A DNA stretch of 64,000 nucleotides from DATKWD01 sp035529695 (GTDB taxonomy: Bacteria > Actinomycetota > Acidimicrobiia > Acidimicrobiales > Salinilacustritrichaceae), in the NCBI GenBank assembly GCA_035529695.1, contig DATKWD010000015.1, positions 1 through 64,000 of the forward strand, given 5' to 3'. The notes under the pieces are model-generated. The model made no database searches, was not told the origin of the DNA, and saw only the letters and a program-made list of their open reading frames with translations. The position numbers were made by a program, and so were the translations under genes. This document shows, piece by piece, positions 1 through 8,275 of the stretch (positions are counted from its first letter, which is position 1; each line of letters starts with the position of its first letter).

Positions 1-806
1 AGCGCCGGGTGACGCTTTGCCAGAATCGGGAGCAACAGTCGGCGCGGGATGACCTTCGCCACCCCGGCGACCGCACGATTGGCGACCCCGGGGATCACGA
101 CCGGCCGGCCGGCGTCGAGCCCCTCGATCCCCGCCGCAGCCACCTCGGCGGCTGACACCCACATGATGTCGGGCAGCGCGGCGCCCGCCTCCTTGACGTC
201 GATGCCGGCGGCCTCGGCGAACTCGGTCTCGACCGGGCCAGGGCACAACGCGGTGGCCGTGACCCCGGTGCGCCGGAGTTCGACGCTCATCGCCTGCGTG
301 TAGCTCAGGACAAAAGCCTTCGAACCGCCGTATCCCGCCTGCCCCGGAAGCGGTTGGAACGACGCTGTCGACGCAACGTTGAGCACGGCACCGCAGTGTC
401 GATCGACCATGCCCGGGACCACCAGCGAACAGAGGTGGACGACCGCCTCGACGTCGGTGCGCACCATCGCGACTTCGCGATCGGGGTCGCTCGCGGCGAC
501 CGCACCCATCGTGCTGAACCCTGCGTTGTTGACGAGGACGTCGATCTCGAGGCCGCGTTCGGCGACTGCCTCGATCAGCGCGCGCCGATCTTCGAGGTCG
601 GCGAGGTCGGTCGGCACGACCTCGACCCGCACCCCGTGCCGGGCACCGAGGTCGTCGGCCAGTTCGCGCAACCGGTCCTCGCGGCGAGCGACGAGCGTGA
701 GCCCGTGGCCGCGTGCGGCGAGTTCGCGGGCCAGTTCGACCCCGATGCCTGCGGATGCTCCGGTGACGAGCGCGGTTCGGTTCGGGGAAGGCGACGGCAA
801 CGACAT
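1..806 (-). CDS. SDR family NAD(P)-dependent oxidoreductase (C-terminus outside window)
   Basis: A classical short-chain dehydrogenase; the substrate cannot be told from sequence. Reading leftwards from the ATG at 806, the first 268 codons are open and run off the window edge. The Rossmann motif TGASAGIG is near residue 15, an NNAG motif follows, and the catalytic YGGSK lies near position 330 of the window. The visible part already exceeds the usual 250 residues, so it probably belongs to the slightly longer SDR group (DltE-like), with only the tail missing. It is followed upstream, on the same strand, by the lipoprotein at 857. The family is certain and the function is not. Confidence 0.85.
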   Translation of the reverse strand, partial: MSLPSPSPNRTALVTGASAGIGVELARELAARGHGLTLVARREDRLRELADDLGARHGVRVEVVPTDLADLEDRRALIEAVAERGLEIDVLVNNAGFSTMGAVAASDPDREVAMVRTDVEAVVHLCSLVVPGMVDRHCGAVLNVASTASFQPLPGQAGYGGSKAFVLSYTQAMSVELRRTGVTATALCPGPVETEFAEAAGIDVKEAGAALPDIMWVSAAEVAAAGIEGLDAGRPVVIPGVANRAVAGVAKVIPRRLLLPILAKRHPA

Positions 807-856
807 CGCGCCACGCTAGAAGCCTCGTCGCCGGGTGCGTGCGGCGCGTGGCCGGT

Positions 857-1708
857 TCAGATCGCGGGAACCCAGTAGGTGCGGCCGTCCCTCATCACCT
901 GTTCGAGACCGCGATCGGCCAGTTCGCGCTCGTCGAACCCCAGGTAGGTGAAGTGCGGCGGATCGTCGACAACGGTCTGAATCCATCCGTGTGCAGCCAG
1001 GACGGCTCGGACATCGGGGTTCTTGTGCTCGACGACGTCGAAGGCCAGCAGTGAGAGGTGCTGCGAGGTTCCGGGCGCCGCCACCGAAGCGAGGATCGAA
1101 CGGTCGAACTCTGTCGAGAAGAACATCCCTCGCTCCTCGAACGACAACACCGCCTCGACCTGTTCGGCCGGGTCGGCGTTGACGACCCGCGCGACCTCGG
1201 CTTCGGTGAGGCGACCTTCCTCCTGCCAGAACTCGAGGGCCGGACCGACCCGCGACCCCCACAGGTCGACGGTCGTGTCGAAGTCGCGGGCGGCCGGGAA
1301 CGGGCCCCGCGGGCTGATCGTGAGGCCGCGGGCAGCGGCGTCGGCCCGGGCGCTTTCGAGCGCGGCGAAGGCCTCGGCCTGGAGCGTCACCGTCTTGGCC
1401 TCGACGGTTCCCGACTCGGTGACGAGGCGAGCCTGGAACGCCTCGACCTGCTCGGCCGCCTCGAAGACGCACCTGTTCATGACCATCACGCCGTCGCTCG
1501 GCACGAACATGGCACCGTATTCGGCGAGCACCCGCTCGGCGACCGGGTCCGATTGCGGGCAGACCTCCTTCGGAGTGAGCCCCTCGATCGCCAGACGATC
1601 CGTGAACACGTCCCCGAAGGCGACCTCGGCCTCGACCAGATCGGGCGACGGCGACGAGGTGCAGCCCGCGAGCAGTGCGAGCACGAGCATGACGAACAGC
1701 GGCCGCAC
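857..1708 (-). CDS. Lipoprotein with degenerate M15 (VanY-like) peptidase domain
   Basis: A predicted exported lipoprotein of 283 residues. I chose the GTG at 1708 rather than the ATG at 1690 because it adds an arginine before the hydrophobic stretch and gives a proper signal peptide ending in the lipobox LLAGC (Cys16). The C-terminal part resembles M15 D-Ala-D-Ala carboxypeptidases: SQHLSLLAFD at 215-224 matches the SxHxxGxAxD zinc motif, with H217 and D224, and DPPHF matches the later ExxH motif, with H252. The usual glycine is Leu and the catalytic Glu is Asp. The zinc ligands therefore seem present while the rest is diverged; it may be an altered peptidase or a binding protein. The middle (residues 20-190) is unrecognised. 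Confidence 0.6.
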   Translation of the reverse strand: MRPLFVMLVLALLAGCTSSPSPDLVEAEVAFGDVFTDRLAIEGLTPKEVCPQSDPVAERVLAEYGAMFVPSDGVMVMNRCVFEAAEQVEAFQARLVTESGTVEAKTVTLQAEAFAALESARADAAARGLTISPRGPFPAARDFDTTVDLWGSRVGPALEFWQEEGRLTEAEVARVVNADPAEQVEAVLSFEERGMFFSTEFDRSILASVAAPGTSQHLSLLAFDVVEHKNPDVRAVLAAHGWIQTVVDDPPHFTYLGFDERELADRGLEQVMRDGRTYWVPAI

Positions 1709-1746
1709 AGGACAAGAGTCTGACAGGGGCCCTCGGCCGTTCGGGG

Positions 1747-3141
1747 TCACACAGGGGCGTTCGGTGCCACCAGCGGCCACGGGCGGTCGCGCTCGACGAC
1801 CCGGGCAACGTCGAGCAGGAGCGGCTCTCGGTGGTGCGCGGCCAGGATCTGGAGCCCGACCGGGAGCCCGTCGCTCGCGTGCCCGATCGGGATCGACACC
1901 GCGGGGTTCCCGTAGATTTTCGAGGGAATGGTGAGGGCACCGTTGTTGATGGGTCGCGCCTCGCGCCCGCCGAAGACCGATGGCAACCGGCCGTCGGCTC
2001 CGAACGCCACATCGGGATTGGTGGCGGCGAACACCAGGTCGACCTGATCGAAGAGGTCGGCCATGGCCTCGTTGAGTTCGATGCGCCGCTGCTCGGCCTT
2101 CACGGCTGCGTGGACGTCGAAGTGCTCGATGGTGTTCTGCACGCCCACCCGCATCGCGCCGGTCAGCTCGTCGGCGCACGCGGGCCAGCGGTCGCCGAGG
2201 GTCTGCACGAGCCCGACACCACCGGTCACGCCCCATGCCCCACCAGTGTGGGGAATGCGCACATCGACATCACGACGTTCCACACCCGTGGCTCCGATCA
2301 GCCACTCCGCGGCCTCGGTCACGAGCTCGATGACCTCGGGGGCCACCACTGCGTTGCCGAACTCGACGATGACGGCGGCGGTGAGTGGCCCCGCATCGAC
2401 GAGCACGGTGTCGAGGCCCGCCTCCCAGCCATCGACTCGGGGCAGACTCAGCGGGTCGCGAGGGTCGAACCCGTTGCTCACATCGAACCAGCGGGCCGTG
2501 TCGCGCACCGATCGGCTCACACACCCCGGCACTGCGGTGAGGTTGCCCGGGCCGGCCTTCGGACCGCGGGGAATCCGGCCCCAGGTGCACTTCAGCCCGA
2601 AGAGCCCACAGAACCCGGCCGGGATGCGGATCGACCCGCCACCGTCGCCTGCGGTGGCGATGGTGAACAGCCCGCCTGCGACGCCGGCGGCACTCCCACC
2701 CGACGAACCGCCGGGCGTCCTTTCGAGGTTCCACGGGTTCCGGGTCGCACCGTTGAGCTTCGTGTACGTCTGGTTGACCCCACCGAACTCGCTCGCGGTC
2801 GTGAGACCGAACAGCACGGCACCGGCGTCCTCGAGCCGCTGGATCTTGGTGTCGGAGGCATCCGCAACGTGATCGGCGAGCGCCACCGACGCGTGGGTGT
2901 CGGGCCATCCCGCCACCGCGTCGAGTTCCTTGACGCCCAGCGGCACTCCGCCGAAGGGCGCCGAGACGTCAGCGCCCTCGGCCACCTCGAGGGCACGTTC
3001 GGGATCGACATGGCTGACCGAATTGAGGCCCGAGGCATCGATGGCTGCATAGGTCGCCTGCAGCTCCTCGACCGGCGAGCGCTCACCCGATCGGAATGCC
3101 TCGACCAGCGAGATCGTGTCGCCCTGCCAGGGAGTGTCCAT
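1747..3141 (-). CDS. Amidase (amidase signature family)
   Basis: A hydrolase of the amidase signature family, 464 residues, which uses a Ser-cisSer-Lys triad to split amides. Visible elements are the lysine in GVKELDAVAG, the GGSSGGSAAG signature carrying the nucleophile region, and the GGGSIRIPAGFCGL loop. It is close in layout to GatA-like and 6-aminohexanoate or acylamidase enzymes, but gatB/gatC are not adjacent, so a role in tRNA amidation is unlikely. The ATG at 3141 gives the normal N-terminus (MDTPWQGD). The same frame is open further upstream, but that stretch lies over the next gene. The natural substrate is unknown. Confidence 0.88.
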   Translation of the reverse strand: MDTPWQGDTISLVEAFRSGERSPVEELQATYAAIDASGLNSVSHVDPERALEVAEGADVSAPFGGVPLGVKELDAVAGWPDTHASVALADHVADASDTKIQRLEDAGAVLFGLTTASEFGGVNQTYTKLNGATRNPWNLERTPGGSSGGSAAGVAGGLFTIATAGDGGGSIRIPAGFCGLFGLKCTWGRIPRGPKAGPGNLTAVPGCVSRSVRDTARWFDVSNGFDPRDPLSLPRVDGWEAGLDTVLVDAGPLTAAVIVEFGNAVVAPEVIELVTEAAEWLIGATGVERRDVDVRIPHTGGAWGVTGGVGLVQTLGDRWPACADELTGAMRVGVQNTIEHFDVHAAVKAEQRRIELNEAMADLFDQVDLVFAATNPDVAFGADGRLPSVFGGREARPINNGALTIPSKIYGNPAVSIPIGHASDGLPVGLQILAAHHREPLLLDVARVVERDRPWPLVAPNAPV

Positions 3142-3182
3142 CGCGACGACGGTAGTGCTGGTCGGGATCAGGTGCTGCCGCG

Positions 3183-3896
3183 TCAGGCGAGGCTGTCGTA
3201 CGCATCCCCGTCGACCACCGGAGGAGGCCGGTCGGGCGTGAGGTAGATCAGCGGCACCGAGAAGAGCGTGACCACCCCCTTCACCACCAGATTGACCAGG
3301 AAGATGTCCCACACGACCGGCCAGGGCAGCGTGAGTGAGTCGTCGGCCATGAACGGGATCGCCCCGAACGCGAGCACCACGAAGATGGCGTTGTCGATCG
3401 GCAACGAGATCGCGTTCGAGACCAGGACCCGTGCCCACTGGAACCGTCGGGTGACCCTGGTGACGAACCAGTGATACGCCTCGGTGTCGATGAGCTCGGC
3501 GATCACCTCGGCGATGATCGACGCGACCACGATGCGCCACAACGGGCCGAGCACCTGGCGGAACTCGTCGCCGAACGGATAGCTCGGGTCCGACGGCACG
3601 GAGATCACGAACCGGAGATAGAGCGCCATGAAGACGTTCACACCCGCAGCAGTCACGATCACCGTTCGCGCCGCCGACCTGCCGAGCGTCTTGTGCACCA
3701 CGTCGCGCAACGTGAAGGTGATCGGGTAGACGAACGTGCCCATGTCGACGGCCCGACCTGCGACGTTGCCGATCTTGACGCTGGTGAAGTCGGCGATGAC
3801 CTGGGCACCCACGTACGCGCCGACGGCGACGATCGCGACCCGAGTGACGGTGAATGCGCCGCGTTGGTCTGAGCTCTGAGCGACCGTTGCGGTCAC
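3183..3896 (-). CDS. VUT-family transporter, probable queuosine precursor transporter
   Basis: A 237-residue integral membrane protein with about six hydrophobic segments. It belongs to the VUT/YhhQ family, whose studied members import the queuosine precursors preQ0 or preQ1. The family signature of a Phe/Tyr-Pro-Ile-Thr followed by an Asp-containing helix is seen as YPITFTLRDVV near residue 60. The GTG at 3896 is preceded by a good ribosome binding site (GGAAGGA, 9 nt away). No queuosine biosynthesis gene is nearby and I could not recognise a preQ1 riboswitch in the leader, so the substrate rests on family membership alone. Confidence 0.78.
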   Translation of the reverse strand: MTATVAQSSDQRGAFTVTRVAIVAVGAYVGAQVIADFTSVKIGNVAGRAVDMGTFVYPITFTLRDVVHKTLGRSAARTVIVTAAGVNVFMALYLRFVISVPSDPSYPFGDEFRQVLGPLWRIVVASIIAEVIAELIDTEAYHWFVTRVTRRFQWARVLVSNAISLPIDNAIFVVLAFGAIPFMADDSLTLPWPVVWDIFLVNLVVKGVVTLFSVPLIYLTPDRPPPVVDGDAYDSLA

Positions 3897-3963
3897 GGTG
3901 TGATGTCCTTCCGGTTTTGGTGAGGCGGGTTGGACCGGTACCGCCGACGGCCGAGGCTAGATC

Positions 3964-3999
3964 CTCACCTACCCGAGAATCCCGTTCGCCGCCTCGCCG
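3964..3999 (-). repeat. Duplicated 3' end of the LLM oxidoreductase gene
   Basis: These 36 bases match 4041-4076 with only two differences. The second copy is the true end of the gene at 4046-5023, including its stop codon. This copy lies downstream and also ends with an in-frame TAG, so it looks like the tail of a lost tandem paralogue. Confidence 0.75.
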
Positions 4000-4040
4000 T
4001 GCTCCCTCGGTCGGCTCCGCACGCTCCGCCTCCCTGACGG

Positions 4041-4076
4041 CTCACCTACCCGAGAACCCCCTTCGCCGCCTCGCCG
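4041..4076 (-). repeat. Second copy of the 36-base repeat (true gene end)
   Basis: Partner of 3964-3999, 34 of 36 bases identical in the same orientation. It holds the last ten codons and the stop of the LLM oxidoreductase. Confidence 0.75.
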
Positions 4077-5023
4077 AGGAACTCGACACGTTCGGGCTTG
4101 TGACCGTTGGCCACCGCATTGAACGTGAAGCCCTCGATCCCGAGCGCCATCTCTTCCTCCATCGCCTCGGCGAGCGAGTCTGCGTCGCCGAAGATGAAGA
4201 TCGCCTTGAAGAAGTCGAGCTCGTCGTCGGTCATCGAGCTCGGATCGTTGCCGCGACTGACCAGGAAGTCGTGCAGGTCGGCCTCGGCCTCGGCCATCGT
4301 CGGCGCGACGAGCACCCGGGTCAGGTGAGAGAGCGTGATCTCGCTCCGGTCACGGCCCAGCCGCTCGCAATGCCCCGCCAGCGCCTCGACCTTCTGCGGG
4401 ATCTCGTTGCGCTCGCACGTGAGGTTCCCGTCAGTCGCGTACTGCGCGACCATCCGCAACGTCTTCTTCTCGCCATTGCCGCCGATCATCACCGGGATGT
4501 CGGAGATGGGCGCCGGCTGATTGATGGCGTCGGCGACCTGATAATGCGTTCCGTCGAGGCTCGGCCGCTCGTCGCGAAGCATCGGCAGGATGATCTGGAG
4601 TGCCTCCTCGAGCTTCTCGAACCGTTCGGTGAAGGTGTTGAACTCGATCCCGAAGGCGTCGTGCTCGAGCTCGAACCAGCCCGACCCGATGGCCAGCATC
4701 GCTCGACCGTTCGACACCAGGTCGACGGTGGTGACGGTCTTCGCCAGCACCGCCGGGTTTCGGTAGGTGTTGCCGGTCACGAGCGCCGACAACCGCACCT
4801 GCTCGGTCTCGCGGGCCAGGGCAGCGAGCAGCGTGTAGCACTCGAGCATGTAGTCGTCGGGATCGCCGATACCGGGGAGTTGGTAGAAGTGATCCATCAC
4901 GAACACGGTGTCGAACCCACTCTGGTCGGCCGCACGCGCCTGGGCCGCGACGGCCTCGAAGAGACCGTCGGGACCGACGTCGGGGTAGTTGAAGTTCGGG
5001 ATCTGGTAGCCGAGGCGTGTCAT
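4046..5023 (-). CDS. LLM class F420-dependent oxidoreductase
   Basis: A 325-residue luciferase-like monooxygenase-fold protein of the actinobacterial group that uses coenzyme F420 as hydride carrier. It starts at the ATG at 5023 with MTRLGYQIPNF, a typical first beta strand. VMDHFYQLPG, the region around GNTYRNPAVLAKTVTTVD and the glycine-rich SGWFELEHDAFG follow, as in F420 LLM enzymes. The C-terminal helix contains the family's usual variable segment. The substrate is unknown. A divergent membrane-anchored protein starts 64 bases away. The last 36 bases are duplicated just downstream. Confidence 0.85.
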   Translation of the reverse strand: MTRLGYQIPNFNYPDVGPDGLFEAVAAQARAADQSGFDTVFVMDHFYQLPGIGDPDDYMLECYTLLAALARETEQVRLSALVTGNTYRNPAVLAKTVTTVDLVSNGRAMLAIGSGWFELEHDAFGIEFNTFTERFEKLEEALQIILPMLRDERPSLDGTHYQVADAINQPAPISDIPVMIGGNGEKKTLRMVAQYATDGNLTCERNEIPQKVEALAGHCERLGRDRSEITLSHLTRVLVAPTMAEAEADLHDFLVSRGNDPSSMTDDELDFFKAIFIFGDADSLAEAMEEEMALGIEGFTFNAVANGHKPERVEFLGEAAKGVLG

Positions 5024-5074
5024 GGTCACATCATCGCGGATGCTGCATCGCTTGGCCCTCCATCCCCGGCTCCG

Positions 5075-5080
5075 TAATCT
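5075..5080 (+). promoter_or_regulatory. -10 box (TAATCT) of a leaderless promoter
   Basis: TAATCT matches TANNNT and is followed after 7 bases by the GTG at 5088, with no ribosome binding site between. This supports 5088 over the upstream ATGs. Confidence 0.55.
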
Positions 5081-5087
5081 CCGGCAC

Positions 5088-5912
5088 GTGGCGGAACGCA
5101 CCAGGCGAATCGGATCCCTTCTCGCGTATGTCGTTGTGTCGCTGCTCGGGCTCGGGGCCGGGTTCGGGGCCGTGCAGCTACTGGCGTCCCCAGAAGACGA
5201 GGTTCCCGCATCGTCGGCGACTTCGACCACGACCACGACCACGAACACCGAGCCAACCATCGAAGGGGTCGGCATCGCGCTGTCGGATGTCGAGAGCGTT
5301 GCCGACGCTCTGGCCTTGATCGACCGCGCCCCTGCCGCACCCGAACCGGGTGTCAGTGTGACCGTTGCAGAAGGGTCGAACGTTCAACCGATCGCCGGGT
5401 CGACGGCGTTCGTGGTCGATTCGGCCGAGCTCGACGAACTCGGCCCACCGTTCCTGCCCGACTCTGACGGCAAGGCGGTGACGCTGACGCCGAGTGACAA
5501 GGTCGTCGTCATGGTCGCGCTCTCCGAGCCGTTCACCGAACCCGACGGGCTGGTCGCTTCGGTCGTCTACGAGACGCCCGGCGAACCCGCCAAGGCGATC
5601 GGTCCGTTCACCGGGACGACCAGCGCAGTCGCGGCACGCATCACCCGCAACGATGTCATCGGATCGGTTGCGTCGGCCGACGGTTCGTTCGTCCCGTCGT
5701 CGCCGGCCGGGTCGCTACGCATCGACGGTCCACTCCTGACCTTCGTCGTCGAGCCGGTTGCGCCGTTCCGCGTGGTGATCGCCCGCGGGTTCGACGACAG
5801 CCTCGACAACTTCGGATTCAACCCTGTTGCGCCTGGTCCTGCGCTGTCACCCGCCGACCTCACACGGCTCGACGTCGCCGACGCACTCGTCAGCGCGCTG
5901 ACCACGAACTGA
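5088..5912 (+). CDS. Membrane-anchored protein of unknown function
   Basis: I do not recognise this protein (274 residues). It begins with a basic tip (AERTRR) and one hydrophobic helix at about residues 9-30. A Thr-rich linker (TSTTTTTTN) follows, and then an extracytoplasmic domain rich in Val, Ser and Pro that looks all-beta. I chose the GTG at 5088 because a -10 box sits 7 bases upstream and because the ATGs at 5022 and 5040 would crowd or overlap the divergent gene starting at 5023. It is convergent with the Ddn-like gene, with only 3 bases between the stop codons. Confidence 0.65.
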   Translation: MAERTRRIGSLLAYVVVSLLGLGAGFGAVQLLASPEDEVPASSATSTTTTTTNTEPTIEGVGIALSDVESVADALALIDRAPAAPEPGVSVTVAEGSNVQPIAGSTAFVVDSAELDELGPPFLPDSDGKAVTLTPSDKVVVMVALSEPFTEPDGLVASVVYETPGEPAKAIGPFTGTTSAVAARITRNDVIGSVASADGSFVPSSPAGSLRIDGPLLTFVVEPVAPFRVVIARGFDDSLDNFGFNPVAPGPALSPADLTRLDVADALVSALTTN

Positions 5913-5915
5913 AGG

Positions 5916-6392
5916 TCAGGCCGGCGAAAGTCGGAAGACACAGATGTCACGGTCGGTGCGCTCGACGTACACGTGCATCTGCGGAATCGTGTCGGCAATG
6001 TCTGCCCACATCGCCGACTTCTCTTCGGGGGCCAACAGCGTGGCGATCATGGCGAGTCGGCGGCCCGGGAGCTGCACCTCGACCTCGCGATGGGCTTCGA
6101 GGTTGTAGCGCCACGCCGGGTGTCGCTGCTGACCCATGGCTGACGCCACGACGAAGAGGTCATCACCCTTCTGGTGATAGGCGAGCTGCACAGGACGTGG
6201 TTCGCCCGACTTCCGGCCGACCGCGAACAGCGTGAGCTGCGGGACGGTGGCCTTGCCTGTGATCGTGAACCGTCCGTTGGTCCTCTCGTAGATCCACGGG
6301 TCGACCTTGGCCGCGAGGTGCTTCACCGTGAACGATCCGGCCTTCGTGGCCGAGAACCAGTTGACCGCTCGGGAGTACAGGCCTGCGCTCAT
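5916..6392 (-). CDS. Deazaflavin-dependent nitroreductase family protein (Ddn-like)
   Basis: A 158-residue split-barrel protein of the F420-dependent Ddn/Rv3547 family, whose members reduce quinones or other substrates with F420H2. Family features are the aromatic N-terminal helix (VNWFSATKAG), the central GRKSGEPRPVQLAYHQKGDDLFVVAS block and NLEAHREVEVQ. The ATG at 6392 follows a good Shine-Dalgarno (GGAGG, 9 bases). It is the second F420-type enzyme within 2.5 kb. Substrate unknown. Confidence 0.85.
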   Translation of the reverse strand: MSAGLYSRAVNWFSATKAGSFTVKHLAAKVDPWIYERTNGRFTITGKATVPQLTLFAVGRKSGEPRPVQLAYHQKGDDLFVVASAMGQQRHPAWRYNLEAHREVEVQLPGRRLAMIATLLAPEEKSAMWADIADTIPQMHVYVERTDRDICVFRLSPA

Positions 6393-6512
6393 GCGATGGA
6401 ACCTCCGTGTCGTGCGACCGCCATCCCCGAAGAACACCCATCATCGGTCGAATCGAGAATCTCAGGATGCCAGTCGCTCATGGAGCGACCGTAGCGGTGG
6501 CATGATCGGCAC

Positions 6513-7277
6513 GTGATCGAGACCCTGCACCTGACTGCCAGCGGCTCACCGCAGGCCCGGGCGGCCCTCGACGAACTGGTCGCGGTGTACGGACAGACGC
6601 CCGCCGCCGAGGCCGACGCCATCGTCGCGCTCGGTGGCGACGGGTTCGTCCTGCACACTCTTCACGAGCACATGGACCACGTCCTGCCGGTCTACGGCAT
6701 GAACCGCGGGTCGGTCGGGTTCCTCATGAACGACTTCAGGGTCGACGAGCTGCACGAGCGAGTGGCGGCGTCGGTGCCGACGACGCTGCGACCCCTTCGC
6801 ATGCAGGCCACCTCGGTCGACGGGTCGACGCTCGAAGCCCTGGCGATCAACGAAGTGAGCCTCCTCCGCCAGACGCGCCAGGCCGCCAAACTCCGCATCA
6901 GCATCGATGGTGTCGAACGCATCGACGAGCTGATCTGCGACGGTGCCCTGGTGTCGACCGCGGCCGGGAGCACCGCATACAACCTCTCGGCGCACGGACC
7001 GATCATCCCCATCGGCTCGCCCCTTCTGGCGCTGACGCCGATCAGCCCGTTCCGGCCTCGCCGGTGGCGCGGCGCGCTGCTGCCGTCGAGTGCCCACGTG
7101 CGGTTCGAGACCCTCGAGGCCGACAAACGACCCGTGAGTGCGGCGGCCGACAGCGACGAGTTGCAGAGCGTGGCGCATCTCGACGTTTCCGAGGATCCCG
7201 ACCACGAGCTGGTGCTGCTGTTCGACGAGCACCACAACCTCGAGGAGCGGATCCTGCGCGAGCAGTTCTTCGCCTGA
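6513..7277 (+). CDS. nadK: NAD kinase
   Basis: Phosphorylates NAD to NADP. At 254 residues it is the short form seen in some actinobacteria and alphaproteobacteria. The diagnostic GGDG (ALGGDGFVLH) lies near residue 40, AINEVSLLR carries the conserved Asn-Glu, and STAAGSTAYNLSAHGP is the family's substrate-binding loop. It uses a GTG start; a weak -10-like CATGAT stands 6 bases before it and there is no clear ribosome site. It is convergent with the SDR at 7296. Confidence 0.93.
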   Translation: MIETLHLTASGSPQARAALDELVAVYGQTPAAEADAIVALGGDGFVLHTLHEHMDHVLPVYGMNRGSVGFLMNDFRVDELHERVAASVPTTLRPLRMQATSVDGSTLEALAINEVSLLRQTRQAAKLRISIDGVERIDELICDGALVSTAAGSTAYNLSAHGPIIPIGSPLLALTPISPFRPRRWRGALLPSSAHVRFETLEADKRPVSAAADSDELQSVAHLDVSEDPDHELVLLFDEHHNLEERILREQFFA

Positions 7278-7295
7278 GCCCGAGGCGCGGCCAGC

Positions 7296-8087
7296 TCAGT
7301 CGGGGTACATCTCGCGCATGACCTGCCCGACCATGCGAACCGCGTCGGTGCGGTCGAATCCCGCCATCAGTTCCTCGTTGGCGCGATTGGCCTCGCCCGG
7401 AACGAGCGACGGTTGCGACCCCAGCGCAGCGAACACCTCGGGGATCACGTCTTCGGGCTCCATGACGTTCGACGTGCCGAGTCCCTCGTGCGGCGACGAC
7501 GACTCCCACCCTGGGGTACGGGTCGACCCTGGGAGTACGGCCATGACGTCGACCCCGTCGGTCGCCAGCTCGTCCCACAGGCTCTCGGCGAGGATCCCGA
7601 TGTAAGCCTTCGTGGCTGCATAGTTGGCCACCAGTGGCGAGCCGCGGCGCGACGACTGCGAGGACATCAGGACGATGCCACCACGACCTCGGCGCCTCAG
7701 CCGGGGTATGAAGGCGTGCACGAGCGTGAGCGTCGTGCTGACGTTGACGTCGATCTCGGCGCGCAGGGTCTCGATCGACCGATCGACGAACGGTCCGACG
7801 AAACTCGCCGCTGCGTTGGCGACGAGAAGCCCGACATCGAGGTCGGCGGTGTCGGCGAGCAACCGGTCGACCGCTTCGGCATCGGCGAGGTCGATCTCGA
7901 ACGCCTGCGCTTCCGCGCCGGTCTGCCGGAGGCGGGAGGCGGTCTCCTCAGCCCCGTCGCCGTCGCGGTCGACGACCAGCACACCGATCCCGGCGGCGGC
8001 GAGGAAGTCGGCGTAGGCCTCGCCGAATCCGATCGCCGCACCGGTCACCAGCGCCCACGGCCCGTACGTCGCTTCGAGATCGTTCAT
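7296..8087 (-). CDS. SDR family oxidoreductase
   Basis: A 263-residue short-chain dehydrogenase. The TGAAIGFGEAYA nucleotide motif is near residue 15, the SSQS catalytic serine lies past the middle, and the YAATK active site is about residue 155. The acidic residue after the second strand (VVDRDGD) suggests NAD-type binding. The ATG at 8087 lies 7 bases after a TACGGT -10 box on the same strand, so it is probably leaderless. It is not adjacent to any pathway partner; substrate unknown. Confidence 0.87.
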   Translation of the reverse strand: MNDLEATYGPWALVTGAAIGFGEAYADFLAAAGIGVLVVDRDGDGAEETASRLRQTGAEAQAFEIDLADAEAVDRLLADTADLDVGLLVANAAASFVGPFVDRSIETLRAEIDVNVSTTLTLVHAFIPRLRRRGRGGIVLMSSQSSRRGSPLVANYAATKAYIGILAESLWDELATDGVDVMAVLPGSTRTPGWESSSPHEGLGTSNVMEPEDVIPEVFAALGSQPSLVPGEANRANEELMAGFDRTDAVRMVGQVMREMYPD

Positions 8088-8094
8088 CCGCCAG

Positions 8095-8100
8095 ACCGTA
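8095..8100 (-). promoter_or_regulatory. -10 box (TACGGT) of a leaderless promoter
   Basis: On the minus strand TACGGT precedes the ATG at 8087 by 7 bases with no ribosome binding site. Confidence 0.55.
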
Positions 8101-8198
8101 CCGGCGTCCACCGCAGCCCGATCACCAGCTCGAAGCTAGCTCGCCACCCGGGCCAAGCCACCGGCCACCTTCTGACCAGGGGAAACTCCCCACCAGCA

Positions 8199-8251
8199 GA
8201 TCTCTGTTGCTCTCCCGCCAACTATTGGTCGTAGAGCAACGAAGATCGGGG
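8199..8251. repeat. Intergenic hairpin element, copy 1
   Basis: Arms 8199-8213 and 8233-8247 pair at 13 of 15 positions. The loop contains the small dyad CCAACTATTGG. The segment 8217-8251 is identical to 9567-9601 at 33 of 35 positions. It lies upstream of the gene starting at 8276. Confidence 0.8.
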
Positions 8252-8275
8252 TTGGGGGCGTGTGAAGATGCGTGT

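Noticed and set aside
1747..3540. Extension of the amidase frame upstream to 3540
   Set aside because: The extra 133 codons overlap the VUT-family gene and show no amidase features. The start at 3141 fits the family.
3897..3960. PreQ1 riboswitch in front of the VUT-family transporter
   Set aside because: I could not find the small pseudoknot pattern; only a ribosome binding site is clear.
7272..7295. Terminator between NAD kinase and the SDR
   Set aside because: CTGAGC and GCTCAG pair over only 6 bp with a 14-base loop, too weak to claim.
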